Notes: generated by a model not told the origin, from the sequence alone. A DNA stretch of 64,000 bases from Puccinia triticina (GCF_026914185.1 NC_070564.1:2418001-2482000), one strand, 5' to 3'. Positions 1-11,392 are shown, counted from the stretch's first letter. Made by a program: numbers and translations.

Positions 1-1686
1 AAGACCTTGTTTGAACAGCTTGAGATGTTTCATCAGCACCATGTATACCGGTAAGGCAGTGTTCAAAGTGGGATACTTTGATCCTCAGAGCTTTTTGGTT
101 GCATCGCTAAGAGGTGCGAGGAACTTCATGAACTTTTGGGCTTGATTCCATTCAGCCAATGTCAAAAGGTAAGAGGTTGCTTCCTTAGTAGTTTTGCAGA
201 AATGGTCACATGAGCTCTGAAGAATGATTGCTTGTTCAAACATTTTGAAGGTTGAGTTCCACCTTGTAGCTACATCAATCTCAAGGCAGTCGGATTTTGC
301 ACCGTTTTTGTGAAGCTCTGGTTGTATAAAATTAACAACTTCTTGAAACCATTCACATTGTTTTGTAGAGAATTGGACAAAGTTACACATCCCGTGGATT
401 CACTTGAGTATGGTTTTCATATTGATGCCAATTCCATCAGGTCAAGTGGTTAAGTTGGTGATCCTCATGACAGACCAAGCTGGTTGTTGTTCCTCAGGCT
501 CTAAGTTCTCCGATTCATCTACAGTTGCACCCAAATCCATCACCGAGGTTGAGAGTTCTTCAATGTTTTTGTCCTCAAGGCCAGTTCCTAGGACCTTTAA
601 TCCTGCCTGAGCTCCAAGATTAATGACGTGTGCAATACATCCAAGGAGCTGCTTCTTAGTGTTGAAGCCCGGAAATTGAAGCTCAAGATCTTTTGCCATC
701 GTGGTGTTTGTACTTGCGTTGTCAGCTGTGATGGTGTGTATCTTGTTGCTACACCCGTATTTCTTGGCCACTTCATAGAACAATTCAGCAAACGACTTTC
801 CACTATGACTGCCTAGAAAAAAGAAAATTATTAAACCATTACTAACCAGGAAAAAGAACTTTAAAACACAACATACCTTGCACATTGGGAATTGCAATGG
901 TTATATCTACCATCTCAAAGCTCTCATCGATGAAGTGTGCTGTTATTGCCATGTAGGCACAGTAATTTGGGGCCGTCCAAGCATCCTTGGTAAACAAAAG
1001 ATAATCCTGTTTTGCTATGTATTGCATCCTGATATTCTCCTGTGATGCCATATGCATCCGAGAGAGATGGTTCGAAATCCCAGTTTGGCAGGTGTTGTCC
1101 AGCAAGGGCATTGTCTCTTCATTCATAAGTCGCATGAGATTGTGGAACGACTTCTTTTCAACAACGGAAAAATAAATATCACAATCTGCAATGAAGTATA
1201 CCAGGGCAGTTTTAAGGGTATTGTTGTTCAGCTGGACCTATAAAAATCAAATGAGCCACTCATCATTCATGAAGCTTTTGTTGAAAAATCCTATTGGTAT
1301 CTTACTTTTGGCACAAACTTCAAGTTCTTGACCCATTTCTCCATATTGATCTGTGAGTTCCCAGCTTTTTTCACAAGCTTTGGGTCGGCAAGACAATGTA
1401 TTTTCTTCAGATGCTCGTGGAATTTCTTGGTACTGGCACTTTTATCCCTCTTCAACTTGGAACCACATATCTTGCCGTTCTTGAGGATGACTTGACGGAT
1501 AGCAATGTTGTCCTGGACTTTCAGATGATTCCATACCCAGCTACAGCGTAGATTATCCGTTTTTGATATTTCACCGGCATTTCCTGCGTTGCTGTTGTCC
1601 TCAACTTCAATGACAGGGCTTGGTATTGGGTCTGGCGTGATTGGGCTCTTCCCGTGGCTTCCATTCATGTTCCACTTTCTCTTCAT
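1..1686 (-). pseudogene. hAT-family transposase, broken and cut by the window edge
   Basis: Reading right to left, the pieces are 1306-1686, 877-1237, about 442-812 and 85-390, joined by plausible GT/AG introns (donors at 1305 and 876). The first piece has a BED-finger-like region (KICGSKLKRD followed by FHEHLKKIH). The second has the hAT core stretch with KDAWTAPN. The third has TADNAST followed by CIAHVIN, and the last has ATRWNSTF, all usual in hAT transposases. The frame breaks near 440, where an in-frame stop ends the third piece. The C-terminal dimerisation region would lie left of the window. The first Cys of the BED finger seems lost. No terminal repeat was found on the right side. 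The hAT call rests on motif order; loss of function is inferred from the frame break. Confidence 0.8.
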
Positions 1687-1800
1687 GCTGGTGATGTTTG
1701 GAGGTTTCAGACAATGATGCCACTGGACTCCGGTTGGTGGTTGTCACTGACAAAAAAAACCTAATCACCCGGGTGGTTTGGTGTCCACCAAGCTTAACAA

Positions 1801-1842
1801 AGCCTCTCCGAGGAGGAGCGGAGCGTCTCCAAAGGAGAGGCT
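1801..1842. repeat. GC-rich palindromic repeat
   Basis: The arms AGCCTCTCC and GGAGAGGCT face each other around a 24-nt centre with GAGGAG/GAGCG motifs. It resembles four other small palindromes in this window (2371, 18026, 24869 and 60461). Confidence 0.6.
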
Positions 1843-2370
1843 TACCTCTAAAGTCACACCGTTGGCCCTACAGACTCGAGAATTTCTGGCAAAAAAACAC
1901 ATATTTTATTTTCAAAATGTTTTTAAAAATGTAGTTCTTATTTAAAAAAAAATCTGAGTAGACGGACTTGTAGCCTGCAATCTCAGCTTCCATTTTACAG
2001 TTTTTTACCTAGCTGACACACATAATTACTAGCCCACTCCACCTACTGTGAAGTGGTCCTGGAGAGGTGATCCAGCGGTTTTTGAGCTCAAAATTTGAAA
2101 TTCCCTGAGCCCGCGCGGGCTAGAAGGGGGGGATTGGGTACAGAAATCCACCATGTAACAACATTTACAGGACGTTTCTTTCAAGGGGGGATGGATACGG
2201 GGGAGTTTGAAGTGGGGGAAAATAAGCTAAGAAGCTTGCCATTCCAATGGTGCAAAGGGCGCGGGATGAATCAAGAGGAAACAGGGAGGTATTGGGGAAA
2301 ATGGGGGAGCGTAGGGTCCTCCCTGCCATTTGTCTCGATCCTGTAGGGTGAGACATGCGACTTTAGAGGC

Positions 2371-2418
2371 AAGTCCCTCCTTCGGAGGTCGCTACGCTCC
2401 CCCGAGGAGGGTACGCTT
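2371..2418. repeat. GC-rich palindromic repeat, AAGTCCCTCC type
   Basis: AAGTCCCTCCTTCGGAGG is followed by a second purine/pyrimidine arm, GAGGAGGG. The opening motif is shared with the copies near 18.0 and 60.5 kb. Confidence 0.55.
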
Positions 2419-3167
2419 GTGTTAAGTTCGGGTGTCCACCTGGGTGAATTCGGATACGGGCGTCGGGATGGGTATGACCACCCGTCCCGAACCCCGGGTT
2501 ACACCTTTAGTTGAAACATGATTAATAGGGCTCTCTACTATATCACCCATCAGAAAAAATTCCTTTACTATAACCAGTAAAGTACTGGAGATGATAAAAA
2601 CATCTATACTCTACTGGAAGGGCCTGGTTATAGTAAAGTAAAGTAAAGGCCCACCGTTGCCCATAGGAAAACAAGAAAGTCCAAAACATCACCCCGCAAA
2701 AATGCTGCACTGACGCGGCGAGAGATTGGCACCCCATGGAGTGATGAAGTGATGAAGTGCCATGGTGAAGGAAAAGAGAAGAATCAGTCGGATGCTTTCT
2801 TCGGAAGGTCCCACCGGGATCCAACTGTCTCTCCTTCGGCCTCCTTGGAAAGACTTCTCACCCCGGGACGACGTCCGGGGTCCCGGGTGCCCCCTTCAAA
2901 TTTCAAGTTTAGGGGTTGACTACAGATGGCTGAGACCATGAAAACCTTGTTTGCTGGCTTAGTAAGAACGGGCCCCCATGGTACGCTCTGTTGGTCAAAG
3001 CCGATTTTCATCAAGAAAGGCTGGATTCCTGGTACTCGCAGGCACAATGCTACGCACTTCGTAAGGGCTGGTTCGATGGAAGCCACTCAGATCCCTAACG
3101 TCTCAAAAGTCGAGTAACCTTTTCTTTCAGTACCCTCTTCAAAATAAGTCTTACTGTGTACCCACTC

Positions 3168-4480
3168 ATGTCGCGTTTGCCATCTTCCATTACGCTCAAC
3201 AGGTTGGCTCAGGGATCACTAGGATCCTGGGTCAGAATCCAGGCCCCTATACTCTCCAAGGTATCATCGCTCAACATGCGAGAAGAAAGCACTTAACTGC
3301 AATGGATACTGACGATCGGAAGCCTCGGCCGCTTGATCCGAACAGGTACCAACACTTACCTCATCGCTGGCGAGCAAAGCAGCGTTTTGATCGATACCGG
3401 CGAGGGAAAGGATTCCTACTTGGGCCTCTTGGAGCCCGTCCTCAGATCGAACCCACCTGTCTCAGATATCATTTTGACTCATCGGCATCGAGACCATGTT
3501 GGCGGATTACCATCAGTCTTAAACCTCCTTTCATCCCTCGGCGGTCCATGCACATCTCCACCTGTCCGCCGGATGCCAAAAGTCTGGAAATTCCGGTCGG
3601 ATGGAGCCAGTTATGACCGCGATATTCAGGAGGTCCTAGTCCAACACTTCGAAGCCAGCTCCTCCAATTCCTCGGATATTCGTTCGAAGCCGGGCTGCGA
3701 CGCCTCCGAGACGCCAGAATTAAATTTCCTGTCGGAGCACCAAGAATTCCGCCTATCATCAGTTGCAAAGCTGCAAATCACACACACTCCAGGCCATACG
3801 GAAGATTCGATTAGCTGCTTACTGCTTGAGGACCCACATGTGCAAGTTGATGGAGAAGAAGCAAGAGGAGATACACTTGACTCGAGGAAGGAAGAAGTAC
3901 TTTCAGCGATCTTCGTGGGCGATACGATCCTTGGTGGAAGCTCGTCCGCCTTTGAGGACCTGCTCGTCTACCTCCAATCCTTGCAAAAGCTGCTGGATAT
4001 CTCCAACAGAGCAACGCGAACAGACCTGCCCGTCCGTCTCTATCCTGCCCACGGCCATATCATCCTCGATGGCCCCGCTGTCATTCGCCAGTTCATCGAC
4101 CATCGCTTGGCTCGTGAAAGGCAGATCTTGGACTGCTTCCGTCAGCACGGCCGTCTCATTTCGTCGTCGGCTGACCCGGCTGCTCGCTGTTTGACCCCTG
4201 AAAAGTACGCCCTATTTTTTTTGTCTCGGAGCTTCTTCTTGATTCCAACGAACACATTTATTGAGGGGTTCTTTTTCGAAACGATCCCCCACCTCTCCAA
4301 AAAAATCGTAACAGATTGATCGAATTGATGTACCCCGCCGAGTTACCCAAAGCGGTTTATCCCGCCGCCCTGCGCGGGATCCACCAGCACTTAAAGAAAC
4401 TTCAAGAAGAAGGTCTCGTTGATCGGTGTGGACCAAACCCAGCTGAGCTCTGGTGTTTGGTTGAGAGGGCCGATACCTGA
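3168..4480 (+). CDS. Metallo-beta-lactamase-fold hydrolase, LACTB2-like
   Basis: Exons are 3168-3260, 3346-4204 and 4315-4480; the introns have GT/AG ends and the codons join across both (QG|TNTYLI and EK|LIELMYP). The metal-binding motif THRHRDHVGG (HxHxDH) is present, followed by TPGHTEDS, FVGDTILGG and PAHG, the remaining ligands of the fold. This is the LACTB2 subfamily, known in animals as a single-strand RNA endonuclease; the activity here is inferred. The length would be about 372 aa. The first exon is odd. The ATG at 3168 opens a LACTB2-like N-terminus (MSRLPSITLNRL), but the conserved ITRILGQNPGPYTLQ lies in another frame. So either a single-base indel sits between about 3203 and 3215, or the true start is elsewhere. 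The frame carrying ITRILG is open back to 3131, after a CTTTCAG, but has no ATG. Confidence 0.82.
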
Positions 4481-4888
4481 TTGCTGCCAGGAGTCTCAGC
4501 ACTGGTGTGCGCTAAGCAGCGCTAGACGATGTTGTATTTCTACTCTTTGTAAATTTCGCAGATTAATCTTTTCCTCTGAGCCTTTGACTCTGTCCTTGAG
4601 CTGAATAATTTGCATTCACATACAATGTATGACTGTTGGCCCTCCTGGACTTCCACTGCTTCATCACCCAGTTCCGAGCCTTTACAGCCTACATCCTGGC
4701 CGTCAGGATTTCTGATTCATGTTTGGGTTTTCCATCGGACTTCACATACGTCACCAAGAACTTAATCTGACATGAGTTTGCTGAGGAGTAATTGGAGGGC
4801 TTATTGTCTGCTGCGCAAAGACTTGAATGATGATCAAATATGATGATCAAATCAACCAGAGATGAACCAAGCAAAGACACCACATGAC
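4481..4888. other. 3' flank and intergenic, no gene seen
   Basis: AT-rich sequence downstream of the hydrolase gene. No coding signal was recognised. Confidence 0.4.
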
Positions 4889-5857
4889 CAGAACCCAACT
4901 TGACACCAGCTTGCTCAGGAGCATTTGGTGCCAATTGGCTCCAGAAATTCCACCCCTGGCTTAGCCCAACCATACAGCAAGTATCATGGGTTACTTGGTC
5001 ACCCAAGCTCTGGAAACTGTTTGGATAAGATAACATCCCCTCAGCTGCTATTTGGGTGTTTGGGTGACCCAACAACAACCTCTGATCTGAGCTACACATC
5101 TGAAAGCTGTATAATGGTTATGTTGATTGGGGCACTCAACATCACCCTGGAGCCCACAAAAGGGCTTGCTCTTGAGTCTTAGAGAGAACTTTCCTAAACA
5201 CATCCAACCCAGCTCCCCAACGCACTTCAACATCAGTTACAGCAGGCAAAAATGCAAAAGGAGCCGCCAACCTGCCCAATGTAATAGTATACCCTGGGTG
5301 CTTTTGACATAATAGATAATGTGAGGCCTGGTGAACCTCACACAATAATTATGTGCTGACCAGGTTTTTGTTGGGTCACCCAAACACCCAAACAGCAGCT
5401 GAGGGGATGTTATCTTATCTAAACAGTTTCCAGAGCTTGGGGTACCAAGTGAGAGCATTCACGTTCATTGGGTTAAGTTGAAACTTTTGGGGAACTTGAC
5501 CCGGTTGGTAATTGGATTGGTCCAGGCACCCCAGGTCAACAAACCTCAGGCTTGATTTCAGGTGTTTGCTAAATTTAGGTAGCCTAAACCTGAAATTTAG
5601 CCTCAGGCTAGGGCATTTCTGAAGTCAAGTCAGCCTGAAACTGACCAATGAATGTGTCTGCCCACTCAAAATAGCCTTGGTCAGTTACCCTGCCCACAAA
5701 CCCGGGCTTACTTGACCCAGAAATTAACCAACCAAATGTGAATGCTCTAACCCATGATCTCAGATGTATGGCTGGGCTATGCCGGGGGGTGGAATTTCAG
5801 GAGCCAAATGGCACCAGATACCCCTGAGCAAGCTTGTGTCAAGTTGGGCTCTGGGTA
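4889..5857. mobile_element. Long-arm inverted-repeat element with a nested insertion
   Basis: The left arm 4889-5075 matches, in reverse complement, the right arm made of 5366-5450 plus 5749-5857. In the left arm GAGGGGATGTTATCTTATC and its neighbours appear reversed, as do the outer parts GCTTGCTCAGG and TCATGGGTT. Removing 5452-5748 makes the right arm continuous, so that segment is a later insertion. The arms are about 190 nt and the spacer about 290 nt. No protein is encoded. A non-autonomous DNA transposon (MITE/fold-back) is the likely origin. The outer ends are not sharply defined. Confidence 0.7.
5452..5748. mobile_element. Small inverted-repeat element nested in the right arm
   Basis: Ends AGAGCATTCAC and GTGAATGCTCT are inverted. 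Similarity continues inward (TTGGTTAA-type blocks and CTTGACCC against GGGTCAAG). It splits the right arm of the 4889-5857 element. The target duplication could not be read with confidence. Confidence 0.6.
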
Positions 5858-6242
5858 TGTGAAGCACTGTAAATTTCCTTTTCCCCGAGTGTTCCCAGAG
5901 AATAACATGGGTTCAACTGATTGAAATCAAAATGTCAACTGTAGACTATGGGACTCAAACCAGTGAAGGGCCTAGGTAGTCAGACGGGCATACGAAAGTA
6001 CCTTCCGGACCGGCAAGAGTGGATGGCTTTGCAGATTTAATGTCGATCAAGCTTCAAGACCGGTCGAGCTCTACTATCCATGATCCTCCCTCCTGCGTTT
6101 TTTCTATCATACCATAGTAACTTTCGCCATTGTACAGTGACATAAATACCCAGACGGTGCACTGGGCTTTAAACCTATCCCACTCCTGAAAGTGTGAGGA
6201 GGATGTGGGGGAATCTGGAGTGATCCTGGACTCGAATGATCT
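5858..6242. other. Intergenic, nothing recognised
   Basis: No coding signal, repeat or motif was seen between the inverted-repeat element and the tandem duplication. Confidence 0.4.
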
Positions 6243-7110
6243 CATTTTGAATATTCATTGTGAATGAAACTATGATGTTGCGGACCACAGGCTGGCCGAA
6301 GGCAGGTCGCCTACAAAATCACGCCCGATTGGTGAGTGCTGCGTCCACAACAAACCGCCGTCCAAGTTCGCAGCCGAACATTTCCATCATTCCCACAACT
6401 CGGATAGGTGGGTGATCTGGACGGTAAGGATCAACTGTGGTTAATCTGCAGCGAATAATTTGGGCATGAGTGGATGAGACCTGTTCTGCCGACCGACGTG
6501 GTTGCCACGTCAGAGGAACATGACTCCATCTTCTCCACTCTAATCAAATTATTTGACATTCCTCCTTCAACTCTCCCTTCTATCGCCTTCGTTACCTCTC
6601 ATCGATTGTGTCATGTATTCACATTGTTGTGTTTTCTTCTCAGTTTTGCGAAGTCGCAATAACCAAATTGGTTCCGCTGCCAGCATCTCTCATTTTGAAT
6701 ATTCATTATACATGCATGAAACCATAATGTTGCGGACCACAAGCTGGCCGAGGGGAGATCTTCTACAAAGCCTTGATCGATGGGCTCTGGAAGGCGTATG
6801 TAGATCAACTTCTCGCCGTCCCAGTTTAGTGGAGGAACACTCCATCCATCCGACCAAATTAATTAAACTCGGATAAATGGGTGATCGGGATGGTAAAGAT
6901 TAAACTGTCATGTATTTGCAGCAAATAATTTGGTTACGAGTGGATGAGACCAGTTCTGCCGACCGACGTTGTACACGTCAGAGGAACTCAGTTCCATCTT
7001 TTTCACTCTGTAGATTATTTGACATTCTTCTGCTTCATCTCACCATAATGTTGCATTTGTCTCCTTTTATTGTCTGTTTTGTTCTTCCTCATATTATTCA
7101 GCCGCAAAAA
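6243..7110. repeat. Diverged tandem duplication, period about 448 bp
   Basis: Unit 1 starts near 6243 and unit 2 near 6691; both open with CATTTTGAATATTCATT. Shared blocks include TGTTGCGGACCACA, GCTGGCCGA, AATAATTTGG, GAGTGGATGAGACC, TCTGCCGACCGACGT and TTATTTGACATTC. Both copies are noncoding as far as can be seen. Each may have carried promoter-like sequence. Confidence 0.8.
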
Positions 7111-7479
7111 TGACTTTGTCAATATGATGCTTTGGAGTCGATTTGCCGGGACCCACACATCTTACATTTGAGTCCTTCATTGATTCTTGATTGGAACCTG
7201 ATGATTGACGCGAGGCCCGCGCCGGTGCAAATAATCGGGCCTTGGCTTCGGCTGGAAAGGTTCTTGTCAGACATCAACATGTAAATGGCTGGACAAACAA
7301 GTGTCGTGGTAAATTGTTCAAGGCACGGCCTTCGTGAAGACAACAAGAGAAGCGCTGTACGAAATGAGGAGTTTAAGGTGTACATGCTGTAGATGGTTGG
7401 GATAACGATGTTATAAAAGTACAATCCATGGAAAGATCTGGGGAAAACAATAAAGCAAAAATGCACCAGATGGGCCGGA

Positions 7480-8398
7480 CTAATTGGTTCCAGGTTTGGC
7501 GCCACGAAGATGGGCGGTGCTCAAGCACTGTTGCACGACACCCAACAGATGGTTATTTTCGAGGGCAGCTGCGACTCGTTCCTTATCGTTCAATTGCTAA
7601 GTTATGAATAAACGCATAAGCATTCTCGGCAAGAAACAAGATATAGATGATTATTTATGTGTGAGAAAGGCCGGGCGAGTTGCTTACTTTGTTGACCGAA
7701 TTCTCCGATTGATGTGTACCTTCTTTAATCTTGATGTCCACTTTGAATCGTTCAGGTAGGGAGCGTAATAAACGAACCCTCAAAGTCAAACCTAGGGATA
7801 TTGCAGAAGAGATAGAGCCCCTTGACTTTAAGCAAAGCATTATTTCTTGTAAATAAATGAAGAGGGGAAAAATATACCGATGAGGGTGGCCATGGAGCAA
7901 TGAGGGATGGTGGGTGTGAACCGGACCATGACGTGAGGGCTGTCAGATCGATCAGGATCGTCGAGGGGATAGGAGACGGTGATTTGGTCGGGCGAGACGA
8001 CGGAGAGGTCTTCGAGCGTGAGAGGGTGTTCGGGATCGGTGATCGAGCGAATAAGGTCTATCCGAAGAGGACAGGCCATTAGTTCTCAAACGGAATCTAC
8101 GCATAGATGGTTATCACGTACCAAAAATCTCCTCGGAGTTGATCCTCTCTTCTTCTTCTTCGGCTTTGCCGCCATTCGCATTGGCTTTCTCTCGACCTTC
8201 CTCAGAATCCTCTTCGTCCAGTAGGTCAACCGAATCAAGATAGTATGGGTCCTCCTGGACGGATGCTTGCTGTACTCGACTCAAGAACGTCCTCCTCTGT
8301 CGGTCTGTCGACACGGATGATGGTTGGGATAGGGCTGAGGTGGCTGGCTTTGATTGTGCCGAGTTCGACTTCAGGATAGGGTTAGCGTTGTCTGGCAT
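7480..8398 (-). CDS. CIA2: CIA2/MIP18-family Fe-S assembly protein (FAM96B-like)
   Basis: Four exons on the minus strand: 8122-8398, 7878-8057, 7688-7791 and 7480-7596 (678 nt, 225 aa). All introns have GT/AG ends, are 64-91 nt long and keep frame. The protein begins MPDNANP, the NANP motif typical of MIP18 proteins. An acidic linker ([13 protein letters not shown]) follows, then the conserved domain [33 protein letters not shown] with the conserved reactive Cys (about residue 146), [17 protein letters not shown] and [14 protein letters not shown]. Family knowledge: the protein joins the cytosolic CIA targeting complex with CIA1 and MMS19 and hands Fe-S clusters to nuclear and cytosolic clients. 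An upstream ATG in the same frame at 8578 would add 60 residues; the NANP start is preferred by similarity. It is divergently arranged with SLT11. Confidence 0.93.
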
Positions 8399-8692
8399 GG
8401 TTGTTGCGGGGCTTTGATTCAACCGGTTCGTCGATATTCTTTTTTGGTCCGGTTTGTTGGTTGAGCAGATGCAGGGGTCGGGGGCCACGCTGCCTGACCA
8501 CCGTGGGGTGATCCGGATGGGCTCTTGCTCCGTCGGAACTTTGTCGCACCTCCCCAGCCCGGACCGAAGTTCAGTCATTGACGCATCGGCGCTCTCTCCT
8601 GCCCAAAATCATCCTTCTCAAGTTCAACCAAGCCGACCCACGAGCCGAACTCTCCATAAATCAGCTGTTCATTAGGCTATCAAATTCAGACG
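8399..8692. promoter_or_regulatory. Shared intergenic region of a divergent gene pair
   Basis: The 294 bp between the ATGs of CIA2 (minus) and SLT11 (plus) must hold both start regions. No clear TATA box is seen. A bidirectional promoter is inferred from position only. Confidence 0.5.
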
Positions 8693-10292
8693 ATGCCACC
8701 TAAACGTTGCGTAACAGTTTTCTATCCCACCACCTTATCCTCAACTGCCCAACCCCCTTGTGTTGACTGAAGCGATCCTGACGACTGTCTTTTTCTTTCT
8801 GTTAACGTCTCTCTTTTAGATGATCTTAACAGTATGTCATTCCGTTTACCCGCCCGATCAGTAACGAAATCATGAAAAAAAATCTACGTAGGGAATGCCA
8901 GAGGTGCTTAATTGATTTGATTTTATTCTCCCTGGTTAAAAAAACATCTCGAAAAACGGAACCGCTTGATGTGCAATTTTAACCCACGACAGAGGCGGGG
9001 CAAGAAGACTCGGATTTTCCGATCCTATGCGAGACCTGTTTGGGGGATAATCCATACGTACGGATGTCGAAGCAAGCGTTAGGGAAAGAATGCAAGATTT
9101 GTACACGACCGTTTACGATCTTCCGCTGGCTACCGGGAGCAGGGATGAGGTACAAGAAAACGGAGATCTGTCAGACCTGTGCTAAACTTAAGAACGTCTG
9201 TCAGACCTGTTTGCTCGATCTTCAGTATGGTTTACCCACCCAAGTTAGGGATACCGCCCTCGGTATCAACTCAAAAGCTCCTATTAGTAATATCAACCGC
9301 GAATATCATGCTCAGAACGTACGTTATCTTTCGTTCTTAATCTCCGTATTCCCCGCAAACTTTCTGCTGAAAATTACTCTATTGTTTATTATTATTTCGC
9401 TATCAAGATGGAAAGCAAATTAGAAGGATCCTCAGATTTGATTAACTATGATCGACAAGATGCTGGCGGAAAAGATGTACTGAAAAGACTAGCTCGAACT
9501 GACCCGTACTATGTGAGTCGTGACAACAAGAAGCAAACCTCCGCCAATGTAGTTCAGCTCCAGGCCAGGTCCATGAACGGAGAAACGCTGATCCCAATAT
9601 TGCCGACTTCTACGGAAATTTTAGAAGCGAAACAGGCCGCACATTTGTTCGTTTTACGCCAAAGGTGAATGCGCTCGCGGTGATGGATGCCCATATCGTC
9701 ACGAGGTGCCTGTTGAGAACGAGTTGAGTAAACAAAACATCCAAGACCGATGTAAGCTCCCTGATTTGCTTTCCTCCACCATCAAACTTAATCCTAGTCC
9801 ATATGTACAAATCAATCCAGCTGATGTTCTGAGACGGGCTTCCTAACTTGCATACAAATAGACCATGGACGCAATGATCCGGTTGCCCGGAAGATACTCT
9901 CAGCCTATGCACAGACGACGGGCCTTACGCCACCAGAAGACGAGAATGTAGTGTCATTATTCTTGTCATCGTTGCCGCCAGAAGCGACAAACGAGTCGTT
10001 GATCCGACATTTCTTCAACTCGATCGGGATCGAGTCTCCGAAGATCAAGTCTGTCGTCGTGGTACCGACGTCGAAGTGTGCCTTTGTTAATTTCGCCAGC
10101 CGGTCAATCGCCGAAGATGCCGCTAGTCGTTGCAGTGTCCGCGTCCAGATCGCCGGGAAAGACGTCCTCGTCCGCTGGGGTCGCTCTAAGCCTAAGAAGA
10201 ACGGCGCCGAGGCAGCCAGGGCCGCGCTTCCCAGACCAGCTGATGAAGCTAACTCATCCGTCGGAGAGCGTGAGATCGCTAGTAGCATGTAA
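8693..10292 (+). CDS. SLT11: Pre-mRNA splicing factor SLT11/RBM22 (Ecm2 family)
   Basis: Exons are 8693-8705, 8820-8831, 8993-9318, 9408-9512, 9625-9751 and 9862-10292 (1014 nt, 337 aa). Motifs in order: the N-terminal zinc-binding block with CETC, CKIC, CQTC and CQTC (about residues 21-90); a CCCH finger C-x7-C-x5-C-x3-H at about 160-178 ([14 protein letters not shown]); and an RRM from about 226 to 300 with LFLSSL (RNP2) and KCAFVNFA (RNP1). RBM22/Slt11 binds the U6 snRNA internal stem-loop in the activated spliceosome (family knowledge). The first two exons are the least certain. They need a weak donor (GTTGCG at 8706) and a 12-nt microexon, but give the expected start with DLNK before the DSDFPILC block, and total length is a multiple of three. 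The C-terminus is shorter than in animal RBM22, without the Pro-rich tail. Confidence 0.9.
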
Positions 10293-10479
10293 CTTGTATC
10301 ATAGCACCTCTTGTTCCTCTCTTTCTCCCTTCTTCCTCTTGTTGACAATTCATCATAAACCACGCCACCATGTCTGACCTCCATCGTGCAGATTCAAGAA
10401 GAAAACAGCCATCTCAAAAACAGAACTGGTCGTTTTTTTGACTGCTGATCGTCCTATTCTCTTATGCTTACAATACATA

Positions 10480-10503
10480 CCCCCCCCCCCCCCCCCCCCC
10501 CCC
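10480..10503. repeat. Poly-C tract (24 C)
   Basis: Uninterrupted C run; the minus strand is poly-G and could form a quadruplex. Confidence 0.9.
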
Positions 10504-10741
10504 AGCCAAGAGCGACTATCAGTGAAGGGCCTACTCCCGGGACATGGTCACATGCCATGATGTATTTTCTTGACTAGGAGACTCGCACACCAAGTAGCAG
10601 TGCCACAACCTACTCGTGGTTAACATTGCCTGGAGCAGGGTTATTGTGAAGCCTGCAACTGTAGTTGCAATTGTAAAGCCTCCTACGAGTAGATTTTGCC
10701 TTGTGTTGACTTGTGATTTGAAGTTGTTGGATTATGGTCTG

Positions 10742-10742
10742 T

Positions 10743-10773
<31 letters not shown>

Positions 10774-10774
10774 G
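10742..10774. repeat. Poly-T/poly-G tract
   Basis: Eleven T followed by 22 G, uninterrupted. Confidence 0.9.
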
Positions 10775-11193
10775 AGGGCTTAGGTTTGTGACTAACTCAA
10801 GCTCAGTGGATGACTTTCACCTGGCTTTAGTTTAGACGAAAAGGATCAACCTTACTTGCTGGCAATAATTGATTGGGGTTGAGTTTTATCCAGAACAAGG
10901 TATAGCAAACCAAGCCATTTTGGCACCAGGAAGTGTTGAATTAGTACGCTTAGTATGTTTCAACCATAACACCAAAAAATCTTGTACTTATATAGTCTAC
11001 ACAAGATTGCTTCTGGGGTTTCCTTCTCTAGTGAATCAGAACTTCATTTTTCTCACTCCAAAGATTCACCAGACTTTGAGTCTGTGTCAGGTGAACTTCA
11101 GGCTGTTCATCCCATGGTCTTTGAAGGAACAGCTAGCTGTGATTTCAAGATATGCTTTAAAATTCTGAAAGAAACTCAAATTCAATCAAAGTA

Positions 11194-11392
11194 GGGGGGT
11201 TCACAATTGAAATTTGTAAAACTTTAGGACCCATTTTAACCTATTTATGAACATATTTTTAAAAAGTTGATAAATTGCACTGATTGATTGGTCATGCCTT
11301 TTTCTGGACATCTTGCCAAAATTTCAAAATTATGTTCATAAAGGCCTTAAATTGCCCTCCAAAGTTTTATAAAATTCAATTGTGAACCCCCC
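11194..11392. mobile_element. Stowaway-like MITE, copy 1 (TA target duplication)
   Basis: A 199-bp element with inverted ends GGGGGGTTCACAATTGAA and TTCAATTGTGAACCCCCC, flanked by TA on both sides (11192-11193 and 11393-11394). It shares internal blocks with the copy at 54738-54938, including GTTGATAAATTGCACT and GTTCATAAAGGCCTT. TA duplication points to mobilisation by a Tc1/mariner-type transposase; that is inference. Confidence 0.9.

Larger units (their letters stand above)
1687..3130. other. Intergenic, no gene recognised
   Basis: Only short open frames without family resemblance are seen. The stretch holds two small GC-rich palindromes (listed separately) and a C/G-rich patch near 2460-2510. 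Confidence 0.5.
10293..11193. other. Intergenic with homopolymer tracts
   Basis: No gene was recognised. It contains a run of 24 C (10480-10503), and T11 followed by a run of 22 G (10742-10774), facing each other about 250 bp apart. Confidence 0.5.

Noticed and set aside
2926..3117. 63-codon frame before the LACTB2-like gene as its first exon
   Set aside because: It ends in a stop before 3131 and does not join in the needed frame by a clear splice pair.
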